From: Conoideocrella luteorostrata
Lineage: Eukaryota; Ascomycota; Sordariomycetes; Hypocreales; Clavicipitaceae
Reading direction: 5' to 3'
DNA: 64,000 bases
Assembly (NCBI GenBank): GCA_032433595.1
Contig: JASWJB010000088.1
Coordinates: 62,001-126,000 of the forward strand
Each line of letters starts with the position of its first letter. Positions within the stretch are counted from its first letter, which is position 1. Made by a program: the position numbers and the translations under genes. Of this stretch, positions 34,012 through 46,674 are shown piece after piece. Under the pieces are notes generated by a model that was not told the DNA's origin, made no database searches, and worked only from the letters and a program-made list of their open reading frames with translations.

Positions 34012-35355
34012 ATGGACATCCCTATGGACGACAGCACTCGCACGCCATCACCTTCAACCTCGCCAGAAACACCAACACAACCGCAACCAACGCAAACACA
34101 AACACCCCAGTTCGACCCCAGATTCGCCTCCAACTCCCTCTTCTACTTCCACCACATCATCGACCCTCCCAATGCCACACTCACAGCGCAGGTCCTCGGC
34201 CCCAACCTGTCCGTCACATTCACCCACACCCGCGCGGCAACCTCCTACCCGCGGGTCCAGAGCCAGAAGATGCTCCTCAAGAAAACCACTGGTTTTCTCG
34301 CCCTCATCACGCCACCTAGCAGCGGTAGCAGTAGTAGCGGCGACGCTCGCACCGTCCTCGCATGGGCAGAAAGCGGCCACGGCCTCGGCCCCGACGGCGA
34401 CGTCCTCGACACGCAGCCGTACATCCTTGCCAACGCCCTCTGGGCCAAGCGCGTCATCAAGCTCTCCAAGATGATGCGCATCAACATGGGCCATCCGTTC
34501 GACCGGCTCACCCGTGGGGGCATGGAGGGCATCTTCAGAGCCAGCCACGTGGAGGTCAAGCTCGCGGTCCACGCCGTGTACACGCTCCTGCGCGTCTTTA
34601 AAATCACCCGCAGCGGAGCAGGTGTCAAGCGCAGGGATTTCAAGAAGCTGAGGACGAGGAAGTGGGGGGATGGATCTACGCCGCGATTCGAGATATACTT
34701 CTCCAAGAAGAATTGTCATGCTTGCGCAACGTTTGTGCGCAAGCTGGAGGAGCTGACGGGGGTGCAAATCAAGATGTTCTGGAAGCCGAGGCTGGTTGAG
34801 ATTCAGTACGATGCCGTGAAGATGGGAGAAGCGTCGCCTGCCGCCGCCGTCGCCGCGGGGGTTACGGACGGGGACGCTATTATGGTGGAGGACGACATCG
34901 ACGAAAACGAGGAGGAGGAGGAGGAGGGGGGGGAGAATGAGGAGATTAGGGAGATTGCGATGGTGGATTTGACGGAGGGCATGGAAGATGCTGCCAGGAC
35001 GGGGAGGTTCATGACGCCTCAGCCTCTAGGGGCGTTCATGGACGGCCTGGCGTATTGTGTCGGGCAAGGACCCTCCAGCAGGACGACCACTGCGATTGTG
35101 GGATTGGCGAGGATATCGCAGCGTCAGAACGCTATTCAGAGACACTTGGGCGGCAGATCTAGGGCCAGGAGGCTGCGCACCCCTCCGCCGCAAGAAGCAT
35201 GCCAGACGTGGCTGGCAACTCCACCGTCGTCGCGCAGGCGAGAAACACAGGCTCAGAGAGGAGGCGGCGAGTCGCCAACACAGCGGGCATCAGCTAGACG
35301 GCGAACTAGCGAGAGTGACACGCGTGCGAGAGCAAGAATGAGGTCGCTACTATAG
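34012..35355 (+). CDS. Candidate nucleic-acid/nucleotide deaminase-like protein
   Basis: One exon, 447 residues, not matched to a named family by me. Residues 1-35 are a Ser/Thr/Pro/Gln-rich tail. In the middle, SHVEVKLAVHAVYTL (His179, Glu181) is followed some 50 residues later by a strand and helix, FEIYFSKKNCHACATFVRKL (Cys235, Cys238). Then another strand follows, GVQIKMFWKPRLVEI. A HxE motif, then a strand leading into CxxC, then a strand is the zinc-site layout of the cytidine deaminase-like superfamily. That superfamily includes fungal members described only from sequence. Asp/Glu-rich (residues 285-312) and Arg-rich (370-445) regions suggest a nuclear protein. The function is inferred; the usual Pro before CxxC is Asn here, so activity is open. 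Confidence 0.6.
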   Translation: MDIPMDDSTRTPSPSTSPETPTQPQPTQTQTPQFDPRFASNSLFYFHHIIDPPNATLTAQVLGPNLSVTFTHTRAATSYPRVQSQKMLLKKTTGFLALITPPSSGSSSSGDARTVLAWAESGHGLGPDGDVLDTQPYILANALWAKRVIKLSKMMRINMGHPFDRLTRGGMEGIFRASHVEVKLAVHAVYTLLRVFKITRSGAGVKRRDFKKLRTRKWGDGSTPRFEIYFSKKNCHACATFVRKLEELTGVQIKMFWKPRLVEIQYDAVKMGEASPAAAVAAGVTDGDAIMVEDDIDENEEEEEEGGENEEIREIAMVDLTEGMEDAARTGRFMTPQPLGAFMDGLAYCVGQGPSSRTTTAIVGLARISQRQNAIQRHLGGRSRARRLRTPPPQEACQTWLATPPSSRRRETQAQRGGGESPTQRASARRRTSESDTRARARMRSLL

Positions 35356-35583
35356 TACTCGTTCAACGGAAGCGAGAGAAACAGCGCTGAGACGATGAGA
35401 CGAGATGGTAAAGATGACGCTGGACATTTGCTATGAATAATGAAGATTTTATGGGCGATGATGACATGACACGATCAATAGACATTTAGTTTCGTATGAA
35501 CAGAGACTCCGTATACACTACATAATCTACGAGCTGCTCACGCAGCATATTCTTCGCCCTTTGCCTGGTAATATAATAGCAGC

Positions 35584-37775
35584 TCAAATCTTACTCGCTA
35601 GCAACTGAATTTCGCGGAAAAATTCGGTTCCTAACGCATCAGTAACGACTTGTACACCTGGTGCTTCTACCTCGGTCTTCTGCGCCGTTCCATCACCCTC
35701 CAACTTCTTGCCACCTGCACCGGTTTTGCCCATAGTGGTAATGTGCTTCACGTCTTTGCCGTGTCGCACCGGACCTTGCGACTGGGAAGGGGTGATAAGC
35801 GTCTCGTCCAACAATGCCTGCCAGCGCGCCAGATAGACACCCGGACCGCGTGTAGCGCCACCCGAGGAGTCTGAAGCTGTAACAAGATACTGCATTCTTG
35901 CCCGTGAGAGATCGTTCAGTGTCGACAGGTAAGCTGCATGTGCATCTATCGCACCAATAACTTCTTTTTGGGTCTTTGAATCGAGACCATGGTACAACTT
36001 GTCAAGAATGGGGGGTATGGCGCCGCTTCCAGTTGGCTTGTCCGAACCTGTGTCGGCTGCTCGTTTTCGGAATTTGACAATGGCATTATTGGACCAACGA
36101 CGCAGATTCTCCCAGATGTCAGGGCATTGACTCGCCAGAGCATGAATCCACTTGAACAGCAAGCCCCGATGTTCCATCAACAAGCCTACATAGTCATCCA
36201 CACTTGTCGTCTGCTCACTTGAGAGGCGGGACGCAGACCCTTTCTTTGGCTTGCTGGTTTTGATAAAGGCCTCGATAAACCCTTGCAAAGAATCAAAGTG
36301 TATGCGAAGGTCAATATGAGAGTGAACAGTCCGGATAATTGGATCATACGCAGCTACCAGGTCCTTCATGGACTGCGTAAACATGTCAGGGGGCTGGCGA
36401 CAGAATGCGGACGTGATGCAGTCCCTATCTCGAACCGACAGAAGAGAAGAGTAGTACTCCAAGCAGTACGAGTGCTGCGACTCGGTCAATTGTGTGTTAA
36501 GGTGCGGGTTGGAAACGTTGAAGATTGCGGTAATGATGGAGTGAGCATTCTGCTCGCTCGCCAATCTCACTGCGTGGTGCTCCGATTTCGACGCCTGGAT
36601 ATGCTCTTTGATAGTGCGCAGCATCTCTTTGCTCGGTCCATCCTTTGCCGTTTCGACTCTCTCAACATTTTTCTTAAATTCAGCAGAATCCCAGGATAGC
36701 ACGGCAGATATAATCTGCTGCAGAAGATTCATTCCATCGTCCTCGTTTTGAGTCAGCCCAAACCAGTTGGTTACACTGGTGAGGCTCAGCTTGGCAAGAA
36801 GAATGCGCATCATGCCTTTGATCATAGATGCGGCGTTGCCTATGCGGAGAGTTTGTTTGATTAACTTGTATGGAACAAGCGAGTTGACGTTTTCTATGAG
36901 CTTCAGAAGGTATGGCCCTTCAGGGGAGAGAACGAAGATCTGGTGGACCAACGTTGCAATGCTATATATAATATGCGAGTTAGCAAGATTTGATTGAAAC
37001 AAAACGGGCGAGCATCGGAATCGTACTGATATACGTTGTGCTTCACAGATATCTCCACCGTGGGCGACAGCGACTCCAAATCGTCTGTTTTAATGAAATG
37101 ATCAAATAATTGGTCGACCAAATCACCGTACACCAGCCCCTGAGTGATATCATCCCAAGCCGATTCTATGTCCTCTGCACTCCCGTGATCATACTTGGTC
37201 TTTACTCCAGCATCGGGATCTCTTTTGTCAACGCCACCTAACATTCCCCGCCCCAGCATCTCAATCAAGGCGCTGCAGCCGGTAGCAAGCACTTTACGCG
37301 TTCCTAATGCCCCTTTGTCATAACTTTCAGACAGCTCTGCCTCTCCAAGTCTTGCCAAGAGAGTTTGCACACGAACGCTCCAGAAATCTCGAGTGAAATT
37401 GCTCACGCCCGGCAGGAGCAGCACGGTCCTTGTAAGGAGCATTTGTAAAATAGGCGAGGATGAAAGCGCTTCATCCTTATCGTCGCCCCCACCCAAACCA
37501 CTGGCAGAACCGGAACTCCGCTTAGCGGCATCTGAAGATGCTGAGGGCGTGCTCGACGTGCTCAGTGGCGGAGTGCTTGGAGCTGTAGAGGTTGGTGTGG
37601 GAAGCGCCGTGGTGGATTTCTTGAAGGGAAATCCATAGTTGGCAGTGGCTTCCGGTGTCTTGAAGTTTGTGATCTCTTTATAAGTCTCATAATGTGTTAA
37701 AATGTCAAACAATGCGCGTATCTGCTCTGCTGACAGTCCCACAGGAGGCGTTGATGCCGCCGCTTCCTCAGCCAT
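35584..37775 (-). CDS. PX-associated-domain protein without PX domain
   Basis: Two exons on the minus strand: 37775-37027 and 36961-35584 (intron 37026-36962, 65 bp), 708 residues. The start at 37775 (MAEEAAASTPPVGLSAEQIR) is preferred over 37829, which adds 18 residues. The N-terminal block (SAEQIRALFDILTHYETYKE, then TPEATANYGFPF) resembles the PX-associated domain B, interrupted by a Ser/Thr/Pro-rich loop. The C-terminal two thirds are helical and resemble the DUF3818/PX-associated region. Yeast proteins of this family carry a phosphoinositide-binding PX domain between the two; I see none here, and filamentous fungi have such short forms. A role at membranes or in lipid handling is likely by family only. 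The downstream gene on the left is convergent, with about 230 bp between stops. Confidence 0.8.
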
Positions 37776-38778
37776 GATGATTGCCGTTGATGGTGTTGAC
37801 GGCCCCAGGCTCCTTAATGTCAAGGTCAATTAAGATCACCGTCTTACAAGATGGGACTGACGAGACGCAGACGAGGAAGAGCAAGCTGCAGGAGAAAAAG
37901 AAAAGGGGAGAGAGGGAAAAGAGAGTTGATGCGAAGCAGAAGTAGTTGCTATCATGGCCTCACGAATTATGGACTATGGCATAGGGAACGTAGCGAGGCA
38001 AACGAAGGTTACGAAAGCGCATGTGGATGCTCGTGCTGTCGTCCAAGCGCAGGTGGTAGAAGGGGGGAAGGTGGAGTGGGATGGGCAATGAGATGGGCGA
38101 CGAATCGGCGACAATCTACGCCAAATGCCCCAGAGCCAGGGTTCCCCAGACCAGACAGCGCAGAACCTTCGGTGACGTCGCCACATTGTACAGCCTGCCG
38201 GTGTCACCACTACGACAACACCACTGCATACTTTACATATGTGGCACGGGGACTCCATTGTTAAAGCTCACAAGAAATCTTTAATTACTGCTTTGAGAAG
38301 TTTCGTCCCCTTAGCGACTTACTCTCGTTCACGGGTAAGACTGGCTTCCATCTCTCACTCCGGGCGTGAAATGTGAGGCGTAGACCCCCCCCGGCCTGTG
38401 TGCACTGTTGAAACCAACCCAGCGCGTTTCAACGTCATTGTTTAGAAAACCACATACGGTGCAATACTGTGCGTAAGAAAATTTAACTATACTGCAAGAA
38501 CTTGTCTACAAGACGCAAGGAAATTTAGTGACTAGTCAAGTCAGTCTCAATCCATTTGATTGTGTGTTTTGTGTCCGCATCCGCTGCTTCCGTCTTCCAC
38601 CATAATTCCTCCCTCCCCCTAGCATTAGTCCACATCAAAACCAGTCGTGGTATCACAAACACACAAGATCATCCAGCAAAGTAACCAATCCACCTGCAAT
38701 AATTTCATGGGTATAGCAGCCTGGCCCTTATTCCTCTTCGTGACTTTTCATAAACAGTATCGACTCATCGGCACATCC
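37776..38778. other. Intergenic between PX-associated and HAM1-like genes
   Basis: About 1 kb: promoter of the minus-strand PX-associated gene on the left, 3' region of the minus-strand HAM1-like gene on the right. No supported gene. Confidence 0.6.
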
Positions 38779-41423
38779 CTAGCGGCCGCCGATGGGCTGA
38801 TTGACATTGGGGCCATTCACTTCCAAAGGAGCAGCCAGAGGGGCAGCGACAACAGGGTTCTTGCCATTGATTGCGGCGCCGTGGCCGTTGGTGTGGCCAT
38901 TGGTATGGCCATTGGTGCTGGATATGGCCTTCTTCTCAATCTTGGGAGCGGCAGGGATATCGGTGCTCTTCTTGGCGCTGCCAATAGAAAAGACGGGGCT
39001 CTCCCACTTGTCGCCCTTGCGAGAAAGTTCCTTGTACTCAGAAGCCTTGGTGCTGATGCCGCCCGGCAACTTGATATTGGGGAAGATGCTATCCTCCGCC
39101 ATCATAGCAATGTTGACCTTCACCTCCGAGGCAACCTTCTCAGTCTTCTCCTTGCCCTCCAAGTATCGCTTCTGGGCAGAGTCGTAGTAGCGCTTAAAGT
39201 AGTTGGCCTTCGTCTCGGCATCACCGGCTTTGGCAGCCTCGGCATCCTTCTTGATCTGCCAAAGAAGGGCGTCGAGCTTGTTGCACTCATCCTTGATGGC
39301 TTTCTCGACAGCCTTTTGAATAGGGGCGCGAAGCACCTTCAAGGCCAGCGGTTTGACAAGGCCAAACAGGAGCTTGTGGCTGGATTGCTTCACCTTGATG
39401 TTGAGACCCTTGAAATCAACATCCACTTTCTCAACCTTGAAAATATTCTGGCTGTCAGATTTGTCGGCGGTAGCAACCTTCATTCGGAATGACAGGCCGT
39501 TGCCAGGCAAGATGATGTCAGCCACACCAGTATCCTTCAGCGAAGGGAAGCCCTTCTTGCGGTTTACGTGGAAGCTGACGTCTCGAAGGTCCATCTGAAT
39601 ACCCGCAACCTTAACGTCGACCATGTTGCGATTCTTGTTGGCAATCTTCTTGCGACCCCATCGGAAGTAGTGCTCGCTGGCTACTTCGGCCACATTGGGC
39701 ATGAAATTGTCACTCTCCAAAACCAGGTTCTCGATGATAGCATCGACCTGCGGATCCGAGTACTCGATGCGGGGAATGGGAATGTAGTTGATGTTGATGA
39801 GGATCGCAGGAATAATAGTCTCTGTGAGATCCTTGACGAGGTGAGGCTTGAAGACCGACTTGCCACTGGAATCGTTGCCCAAGTGGTCAAACAATCTCTG
39901 AACAGCGTCGCCGAAAGCCTTGTTCTGAACATCCTGATCAAACTGGTCGGCGATGAATTTGGTTTCGTTTATCACACGGTCAGTGTGGCTGCGGTACTTC
40001 TCGCGAAGGAGGTATCTGCCCTGCTCATAGATGCGATCCCACTCTTTGTTGGAAGTCTCATCCAAGATGTAGCCTTGCTCGAGCAGACAGCGGCGAATAA
40101 AGGTATCGAACCTCTTGAACCAACTCTTAAGTTCAGGGTCCTTGTCAGCGTCCTTGTAGATCTGGCCGATGGACTCCCAGAGGTTAGAGGTGGAAGTTCC
40201 ATTGGCAAATCGTTCGATCAAAGTACGCAGATCAGCCTCAGCCGCGGCGAATCCAGTGCGTGCCTGCTTAACTGTGCCCTGAGAGTCCTTGCCGAGTTCG
40301 CGTCCGTGAGCCCCATAAGTCTCAGCGATGCGAAGAAGGCTTTGGATGGCCCTGGAGTAGTCAGGGTGCTGCTGGCACTCCAGAACCGTCTTCTTGAGGC
40401 GAAAGATGATTTGCTCCTTGCGTTCCTCGGGCATCTTTTTGTTGAAGTACTCCTTGGTCTTGCGACGATATTCTTCATTGCGCTTCTTAATCTTCGCCTT
40501 GGTCTCAGGGTCCAAGTTCTGATCGATCTTCTGCTGCGCAGTCGTCTTCAACACATTTTGGCCAGCAACACGATCGATGTTCTCAGAACCGGCTCCTTCA
40601 GCCTGAGCAGCATTAGCGGTAGCGTTGGCTACATCCTGGGCGTCCTTCTTGGCATTCCCACCATAGATACCCTTAGCTTGTTTTTGTAGAGCCTCCTTGG
40701 ACAAATCAGGTTTGTCGTGCCAAGTGTTGTCTTCAGCAGCGCGGTCGATCTGAGAGAGCTGCTCCTCCGAAGGGCGAAGGCGACCAGCGGCGTTAGTGGC
40801 GGCGTCACCTGCCATGTCACGGAACAGAACAATGGCATCGTTTACTGTTGCATTTTACACATGTCAGTAACTTGTAACTATCGCACCAGAGCATGAAGGA
40901 AAAGGAAGAAATGCGTACGCAACTTGCGGAACTGGCCGTTAGTGATGAGCAGAGTTCCCAAAGTTCGCAGGCCCTCCAGGGCCTCATCACCGTCGCGCTG
41001 AGCCTGGTCCTTCTTGATCGGGGCGTTCGGGCCTTGTACGCTCTTCGGATCGAATTGAGTAGTTTGCCAGACAAAATCTTGGATCAGATTGCCCTCGTTT
41101 TTGGACAGGAGAAGATGCTTGGCTTGTCGCACGACGTCTCGGGCATCAGCAATAAGCGTCTTGCCGTCTTCGGAAAGATCTGATGGAGGATTGTTCAGTG
41201 CCTCAGAGGCAAGGAAGCTGTTGAGGGCAACGTCAATTTGATCATTCTATGATTGGCTGAAATTAGCAAATATTCAGCCCGTGTAGCTGCAATGTGTGCA
41301 TTTACGTACTGAAGGAACCTTGCCCTGCTTGAAGGCGCTGAAAATGCCGTAGACCTGGAGTTTGCGGTTGATATCCGCCTCCTTCTGCTTCACATCGGTG
41401 GGCTTGTTGACGTTGGCAGCCAT
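38779..41423 (-). CDS. HAM1-like protein with BPI/LBP-type lipid-binding fold
   Basis: Three exons on the minus strand: 41423-41310, 41246-40919 and 40844-38779, 835 residues, all junctions in phase. The N-terminus (MAANVNKPTDVKQKEADINR) and long helical region (LRTLGTLLITNGQFRKLL, then NDAIVLFRDMAGDAA) match the HAM1-like N-terminal domain of fungi. The C-terminal part (VDVDFKGLNIKVKQSSH, LLFGLVKPLALKVLRAPIQK) matches the HAM1-like C-terminal domain, related to the BPI/LBP lipid-binding fold. Family members are large fungal cytoplasmic or membrane-associated proteins; the Neurospora-type name links them to hyphal fusion, but the biochemical role is unclear. The tail carries short TNGH repeats and is probably disordered. 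Confidence 0.88.
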
Positions 41424-44400
41424 GTTCAGCAGTGTTTTCCGTTCAAATTAATACCGAATATAAAAGTAAGTAGTGGGTATCTGGGAAGCTCGACAGCGAA
41501 GCTATTCAGCTTTCGTGCAAGTCGACCAAAGAAAAAAAAGGGTATAAAGGTCGAACACAGGTGGAATCAACGAACAGATCGAGACGCCAATTCGTCTCGG
41601 GGTATCACAAGATGGATTCGATTGGTATTACGGTGGGTATACTTGGGGGTGGTAGATTAATAGGAGATGGTATAGTATGGGGAGAAGAGGAAAACAAAGC
41701 AAAAGAGGATTGTGCGACACGGAGGGACATGAAAGTGCTTATAAGCCAGGAGCAATACAATCAAATTGTACGGAGCACTCCGTACTAGTACACGAGTCGA
41801 TGGCACCCAGGCCGGGTCAGTCAGGTCAATCAGGTCAACGGAACAGCCCTGCCCGGCCGTAGCTGGGCCGACAGTTGGCAGAACCTTGATTAAGCAGGGA
41901 GTGCTAGTGACGTCCAGCAGAGCTGGCGAATACGTCATCACCAATACATCGCCAATGGTGTGCGGAACGGAGCTCCGTAGACTGGGGGGAAGGGGGAAGG
42001 TTCGCGCGGTGCAAGCAGCCAGAGGCCAGCAGCCGGCAGCAACAGCAGACAGAGCATGGACCACACAACCACTTGTAGTAGCAGTAGCAACCAGACTAGC
42101 AATTCCAAACACTAGTTAGCTTGGAGACATTGGGGGCATTGGAGACACGACTGCCACTTGAGGCTACTCCTGCACACAAGCGGCATTCTTTGTGTCCAAT
42201 GTCTAGCTACAAGCTGGTCGTAGTGCCTTTTGACTTGGTCAATTGGGCGCAAAACGGGTTAAGCGGCAGGACCAACGACAAGGACGAGAAATTGGTTTGG
42301 CAGGGGTGCTGGAAGCTCCAGTGGGTGCGGATCGGTGATCTGCACGGTCGTCGATGAGCTCGGACCAGCCGATGAAAAGTAACTTGCCTTGCCTTGGTGC
42401 CGCAACTTGCGCTGCGCATAATATTGCATTGCAGACACTGTCCTGCCGAGCATTGGGCTCGGATGACCAAGTTTGTGGGAAAAGCATGGATGCGGCATCA
42501 CTTTAACGATGGTGGTGGTCCCGGCTAAGCTGCTGCGGTTTTGGATTTTGAATGATGGATGAGCTCGATGCTGGTAACACATATCATGGATTGTTCCTGT
42601 GCATGGCTCATCACCCGGAGGGGCTTTATGAAACACCATGCTGTTCTTAGAATTGGGACGATCCCTCTTGCCTCCTGCAATTGTTTTGGTACCTCAGGGA
42701 GTTTGGTCCGTCCCAGTCCGGTTCTGGCTATTGCCCAAAATTGGACAACGCACTCCGCACAGTCACGGCAGATATTTATCGCCTTTCACAATCATGTTCA
42801 TCTTAATATTGCCATTTACCCCGTGTTGTTCGTGTTGTGTCGTACTAGTACAGCATTATCTGGCTGTGTCGGTGCTCGACTTGGGCTAGTGCTCTGCTGA
42901 GGCTGTGCGACAGTCCTTCCTCGCCATAACCGCAGCAACAGACGGAAAGCTTGTACCGTTAGTTATTGGAGCTGGCCCACGCCGCCACAGAAGCCCACCT
43001 GCCCACCAACAGGGTGCCGTACGGCACTGAGTACCTAGCAGTCCCCGCTGTCTCGGCTTTGGTCCGTCGTGCCCCATATTAGGTTGGGCGACCCTCATAC
43101 TCCAAAGGGATGACTGATGCCAATGTAAAATGCCGTGAACGTGATCAACATATTGATTGTGAGCTTGAGACTCTGCATATGTGCGGAACGTAGTTCCCGT
43201 TAAATCCCAATAAAGCATAACCATCTTTTCTTTCGAAGTCTCAGTAGTGCCATGTGTACTGCGTGTGCTGGCATACATCCAATATGGTCTCGGATACTGC
43301 ATGAGTACACAGTCAATATACTACATGCTTCGCACCATCTTCTCCCCGCTTCTGAGACCCGGTCAAGCTGGAATGGAGTTCGTAGCAACTCCATATTGCC
43401 CCAACCGCAGCTGATGGACATCTGTGCTTGCCTTCAATGTCGCCATCTCCAAGGTCTAGAATTTGAAGAGGCTTATTTTATTAATTTCACATGCCATTGC
43501 GTTTCCAACGCCATTGCTGTTGCAAATTAATTCTCTTACTGCAGGAGGGTCAATTTGAAGGAAGGCGTCACTACAACAGACAGTTTACCTAACAAGCTTT
43601 TGGCTTCTCCTGAAGTTGGACGTAAATGAGGATGAACGAATGATTAGTACCGTTATGGCCCAAATAATCCATGACGTCAAGGGCTAAGCGCATCCTAGCA
43701 CAGCAGCTGCAACACTCGCTAGTGGCGCGCATGCGCCCATGGAAGTGGACACTGCTATCCACGTCCTTCCTTGATTGCTGTGGGGCGAATAGATTCTCTG
43801 CTCAACCAGTGCCAACTCTGTCTGCGGCCTGTCTTTTGGCTTTCCACTGAAGCTTACGTTTGGCAAGTTCACGTTGATCGATTTACTTGTGCAATCGGTA
43901 AATTGAGGGCCAAAAAAAAATTTCTGGGGCGACATTTCAGTAGCCCCAAGATTGCAAACTGATTCAAATTGGGGCCCCCATACACTTATAGCTGTGGCAG
44001 TGCAGAGCTACTTCGACGATGAAGCCGATCCGGAAATTATCACTACCTCTTTTGCCAGACGCAGCGCAGACGTCATGGTCGCGTGCGCTGGTCAAGAGTC
44101 AACTTGTAATTGGGTAGGCTAAAGGTCCGGAATATCTGTGCCTGAAGTGCACATCATGTCCTCATGGCAACAGCTCGTCAACTCAACTAGTCACTGATTA
44201 CGCAGATATCCTGAGGTGTGGCACTTTTTTGAGTTCAACCAGACCACACCTTGCATGATGCACCATGCACGGCGTGGCTGCCATGTTGCTTGTAAGGTTA
44301 GGATTGCATCGAGATGCAAACGGCCAGCCTGCTCCAGTGTCGGACCAGTAGTAACGAAGAGCAAAGGCTTGTAATGAAGCAATATTTCCCTGGCTTAACG

Positions 44401-44875
44401 GGCCATTCTGAGGCCTGTCTTGATTTAGCCATTCGGACCGGGTAGCACATTTTGAAGCGTTTTCTGTCGGTCTTGGCATGCTGTACTTGCGCCGAACGAG
44501 CTTGATATGATGGCGGGCTAATGACAAGGATAGCTGATTGGGGTGCAGAATGGACGCATGGATTTTGAACCCCGTGTTTCCTAGCAAGGCTTCTTGCAAA
44601 GGCATTACTACTATGCATCTGTCCACGCGTTTTAATTTCTGGTTTGGACCAAGTATACAACCGATCTATGGAGTCTTTTTTTCTTCATCCATTTTTACAA
44701 TAACTACCCGCAAGTAGAGCCCTCGGTCATTTAGTGCCATTGCTTCAATGATGCGATTAAATTATTGTCTCCAGTTCCTAGCATAGCTGTATCAATGCTA
44801 CTCGTAAAATCATATCAAATCCTGTATTGCCAACGCCATCTAATTTATCCCAGATTTACCCTCTTGATACCAAGT
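41424..44875. other. Gene-empty stretch of 3.4 kb
   Basis: Short overlapping frames on both strands, none with family likeness. Holds a GTACGGAG..CTCCGTAC inverted pair at 41768-41785 and an A run at 43912-43920. The left end is the promoter of the HAM1-like gene, and the right end is the 3' region of CSN5. Confidence 0.55.
41768..41785. repeat. Copy of dispersed ACGGAG..CTCCGT inverted motif
   Basis: GTACGGAG and CTCCGTAC are perfect 8-bp arms with a 2-base spacer, a variant of the 16-bp palindrome at 31748. Confidence 0.75.
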
Positions 44876-45960
44876 TCATTGAGTTTCGTTCATATCTAGG
44901 TTGTTAAAGATCTTGGTCTTGATCTCAAATGTCATTTGACCGGACCTCTGCTTCGTGGCAATCATGTTCGCATCCTTTGCCAACGTTTCCAACCTTTTCT
45001 CTCTCCCCGTATGGGAAGCAATACTGTCCGGCTTCTGCGTTCTCTTATTCTCTGCCATATATGCAGTTTCTTCGTTGATCTTGGACCTCAGATCGAGCAT
45101 CTGCTTAGTATCGTAGTCACGATTCGTATCGAGCGAGTTTTGGCCCATTGTCTGAGGCCAGTGACTCTCCCGTAGAGATTCCAGCAGAAGCGAATCTAGT
45201 GTGCTTTTGAAAGGAGACACCTCGAGGCTATAGTATCGATTCGCATGGGCACCAAACTCGGCTGCTTTGGCAAGAGGAACTGCCTGAAATCCATCGGACT
45301 TCCCGGACCCAGTCTCTGCCCTGTAGGTAAGGGGGTAGGTTCGAAACGCCCCAATATCGACTTTGCCAGCACTGACGGTACGATCGGGGTCAATAACAAC
45401 CGCCAGAAAAGGATCCTGGAATTGCTGCTGCATTGATTGGGTGTCGACGTCAATACCACTCAGCCAGCATCCGTACCCTGGATGGCTGTGGTACCATCCC
45501 ACCACGTTTTCCTGTCGGCCCTGACGACGGCAGGAATCAAGATATTCGATTATGTATTCATTCGCTTCGTCTTGCACGTTGACTCGGGTCTCTGTTCCCT
45601 CGACGGGCAATCTGAAAGCATCAGTGACTATGAAGGTATCGCCATCGACGTAGCCTTGCATGAGACCCATGACTTCGAGATCGCCACCGGAGCGGGCGTG
45701 CATGGTCATTTTCATGAGAGCCATGGCGCCGATGCGTACGTGTTTGAAGTAATTGGGATCTTGGCCCCATGGCCGCGTCTGTCCCAGTGCTCTTTGGGCT
45801 TCGCCGTCGTAGTTGTAGAGGGCATCGCGTTTGGGGTCAACTAGTTTGTCGTTGTGGTCGAGCCCTGGGTGATGATGATTAGGCTGAGGGATGAGACATT
45901 AGAGACAAAAGCTTTGCACTTACCCCATAACGATTGTGTAGCGCTATCCATTTTTGGCAT
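44876..45960 (-). CDS. CSN5: COP9 signalosome subunit 5 (JAMM deneddylase)
   Basis: Two exons on the minus strand: 45960-45924 and 45864-44876 (intron 45923-45865), 341 residues. A second ATG at 45951 would shorten it by three. The JAMM metalloprotease site is complete: Glu76 in DLEVMGLMQG, and HSHPGYGCWLSGID with His138, His140, Ser148 and Asp151. The N-terminal KLVDPKRDALYNYD and the segment NYFKHVRIGAMALMKM are typical of Csn5. It is the catalytic subunit that removes Nedd8 from cullins, so it controls ubiquitin ligases and, in filamentous fungi, development and light response. The length matches fungal Csn5. It acts in the nucleus and cytosol within the CSN complex. Confidence 0.95.
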
Positions 45961-46198
45961 GCTGTAGCTGTCGTTCTGACAGCTTCTGATGATGGAGTGT
46001 CTTGAAGTTTGTTGGACGGCAGTGCGCTGCGCTGACAGCATGGAACCCCGCTTCGGTTTACAAGTTATCGATAACAGACAGCTACAGTTGCCTGGCAGCA
46101 GCGCAACAAAACGCTATATATTCACATACGGGGTGTCGCTTTTATCTGCCAACTTACTTCCCTTCTTTGTGCACGGATGCTTGTCCCTCTAATATTGT

Positions 46199-46674
46199 TC
46201 AAAGACCATAATATTCATAGTTGATAAAGTCACCAGACTCACGCTTCATGGACTGCGTCTTTACTGTGTCCGGGTACTCCCATTGAAAAACCGGCCACTC
46301 AAACACAATTTGAAACCGAACTTCGTGGTCTTCTTTCGGTACGCTGCTCCCACAGTCCATGGAGTCGCCTGCCACCTGTAGAAAAGAACACAAACAAAGT
46401 ATACTGCCAACAGGAACTGCAGTGTATGGATGGCTTACTGCCTCTGGTGAACAGTACCCTGCAGGCCATGAAAAGGAGTCCATTCAATTCCATCAGGAAA
46501 TTCGCGATGTGGCATTTCGTGTATGGAGGACCTGGTCCAATACCACGGACAGGAAGGCTTTTACCGTATGGATACATTGCAAGCACCATCGAGGGTACAA
46601 GTATCATTGGAAATGCTTGATGCCCGGCAAGACGGAGCAGCCTCCCCCGATGAAGTTGAGTAGACTTCAGTCAT
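46199..46674 (-). CDS. Possible small cysteine-containing multi-exon gene, unresolved
   Basis: On the minus strand an ATG at 46674 opens MTEVYSTSSGEAAPSCRASS, then NDTCTLDGACNVSIR up to a GTAAAA donor. After an acceptor (CCTGCAG) a frame reads GYCSPEAVSHPYTAV and continues to a stop at 46199 through FEWPVFQWEYPDTVKTQSMK. Cysteine spacing in the first two blocks is protein-like, but the two parts do not join in phase with the obvious splice sites. Overlapping plus-strand frames are equally long. More protein-like minus frames occur upstream (46800-47170). I report it only as a possibility; no family recognised. Confidence 0.22.
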
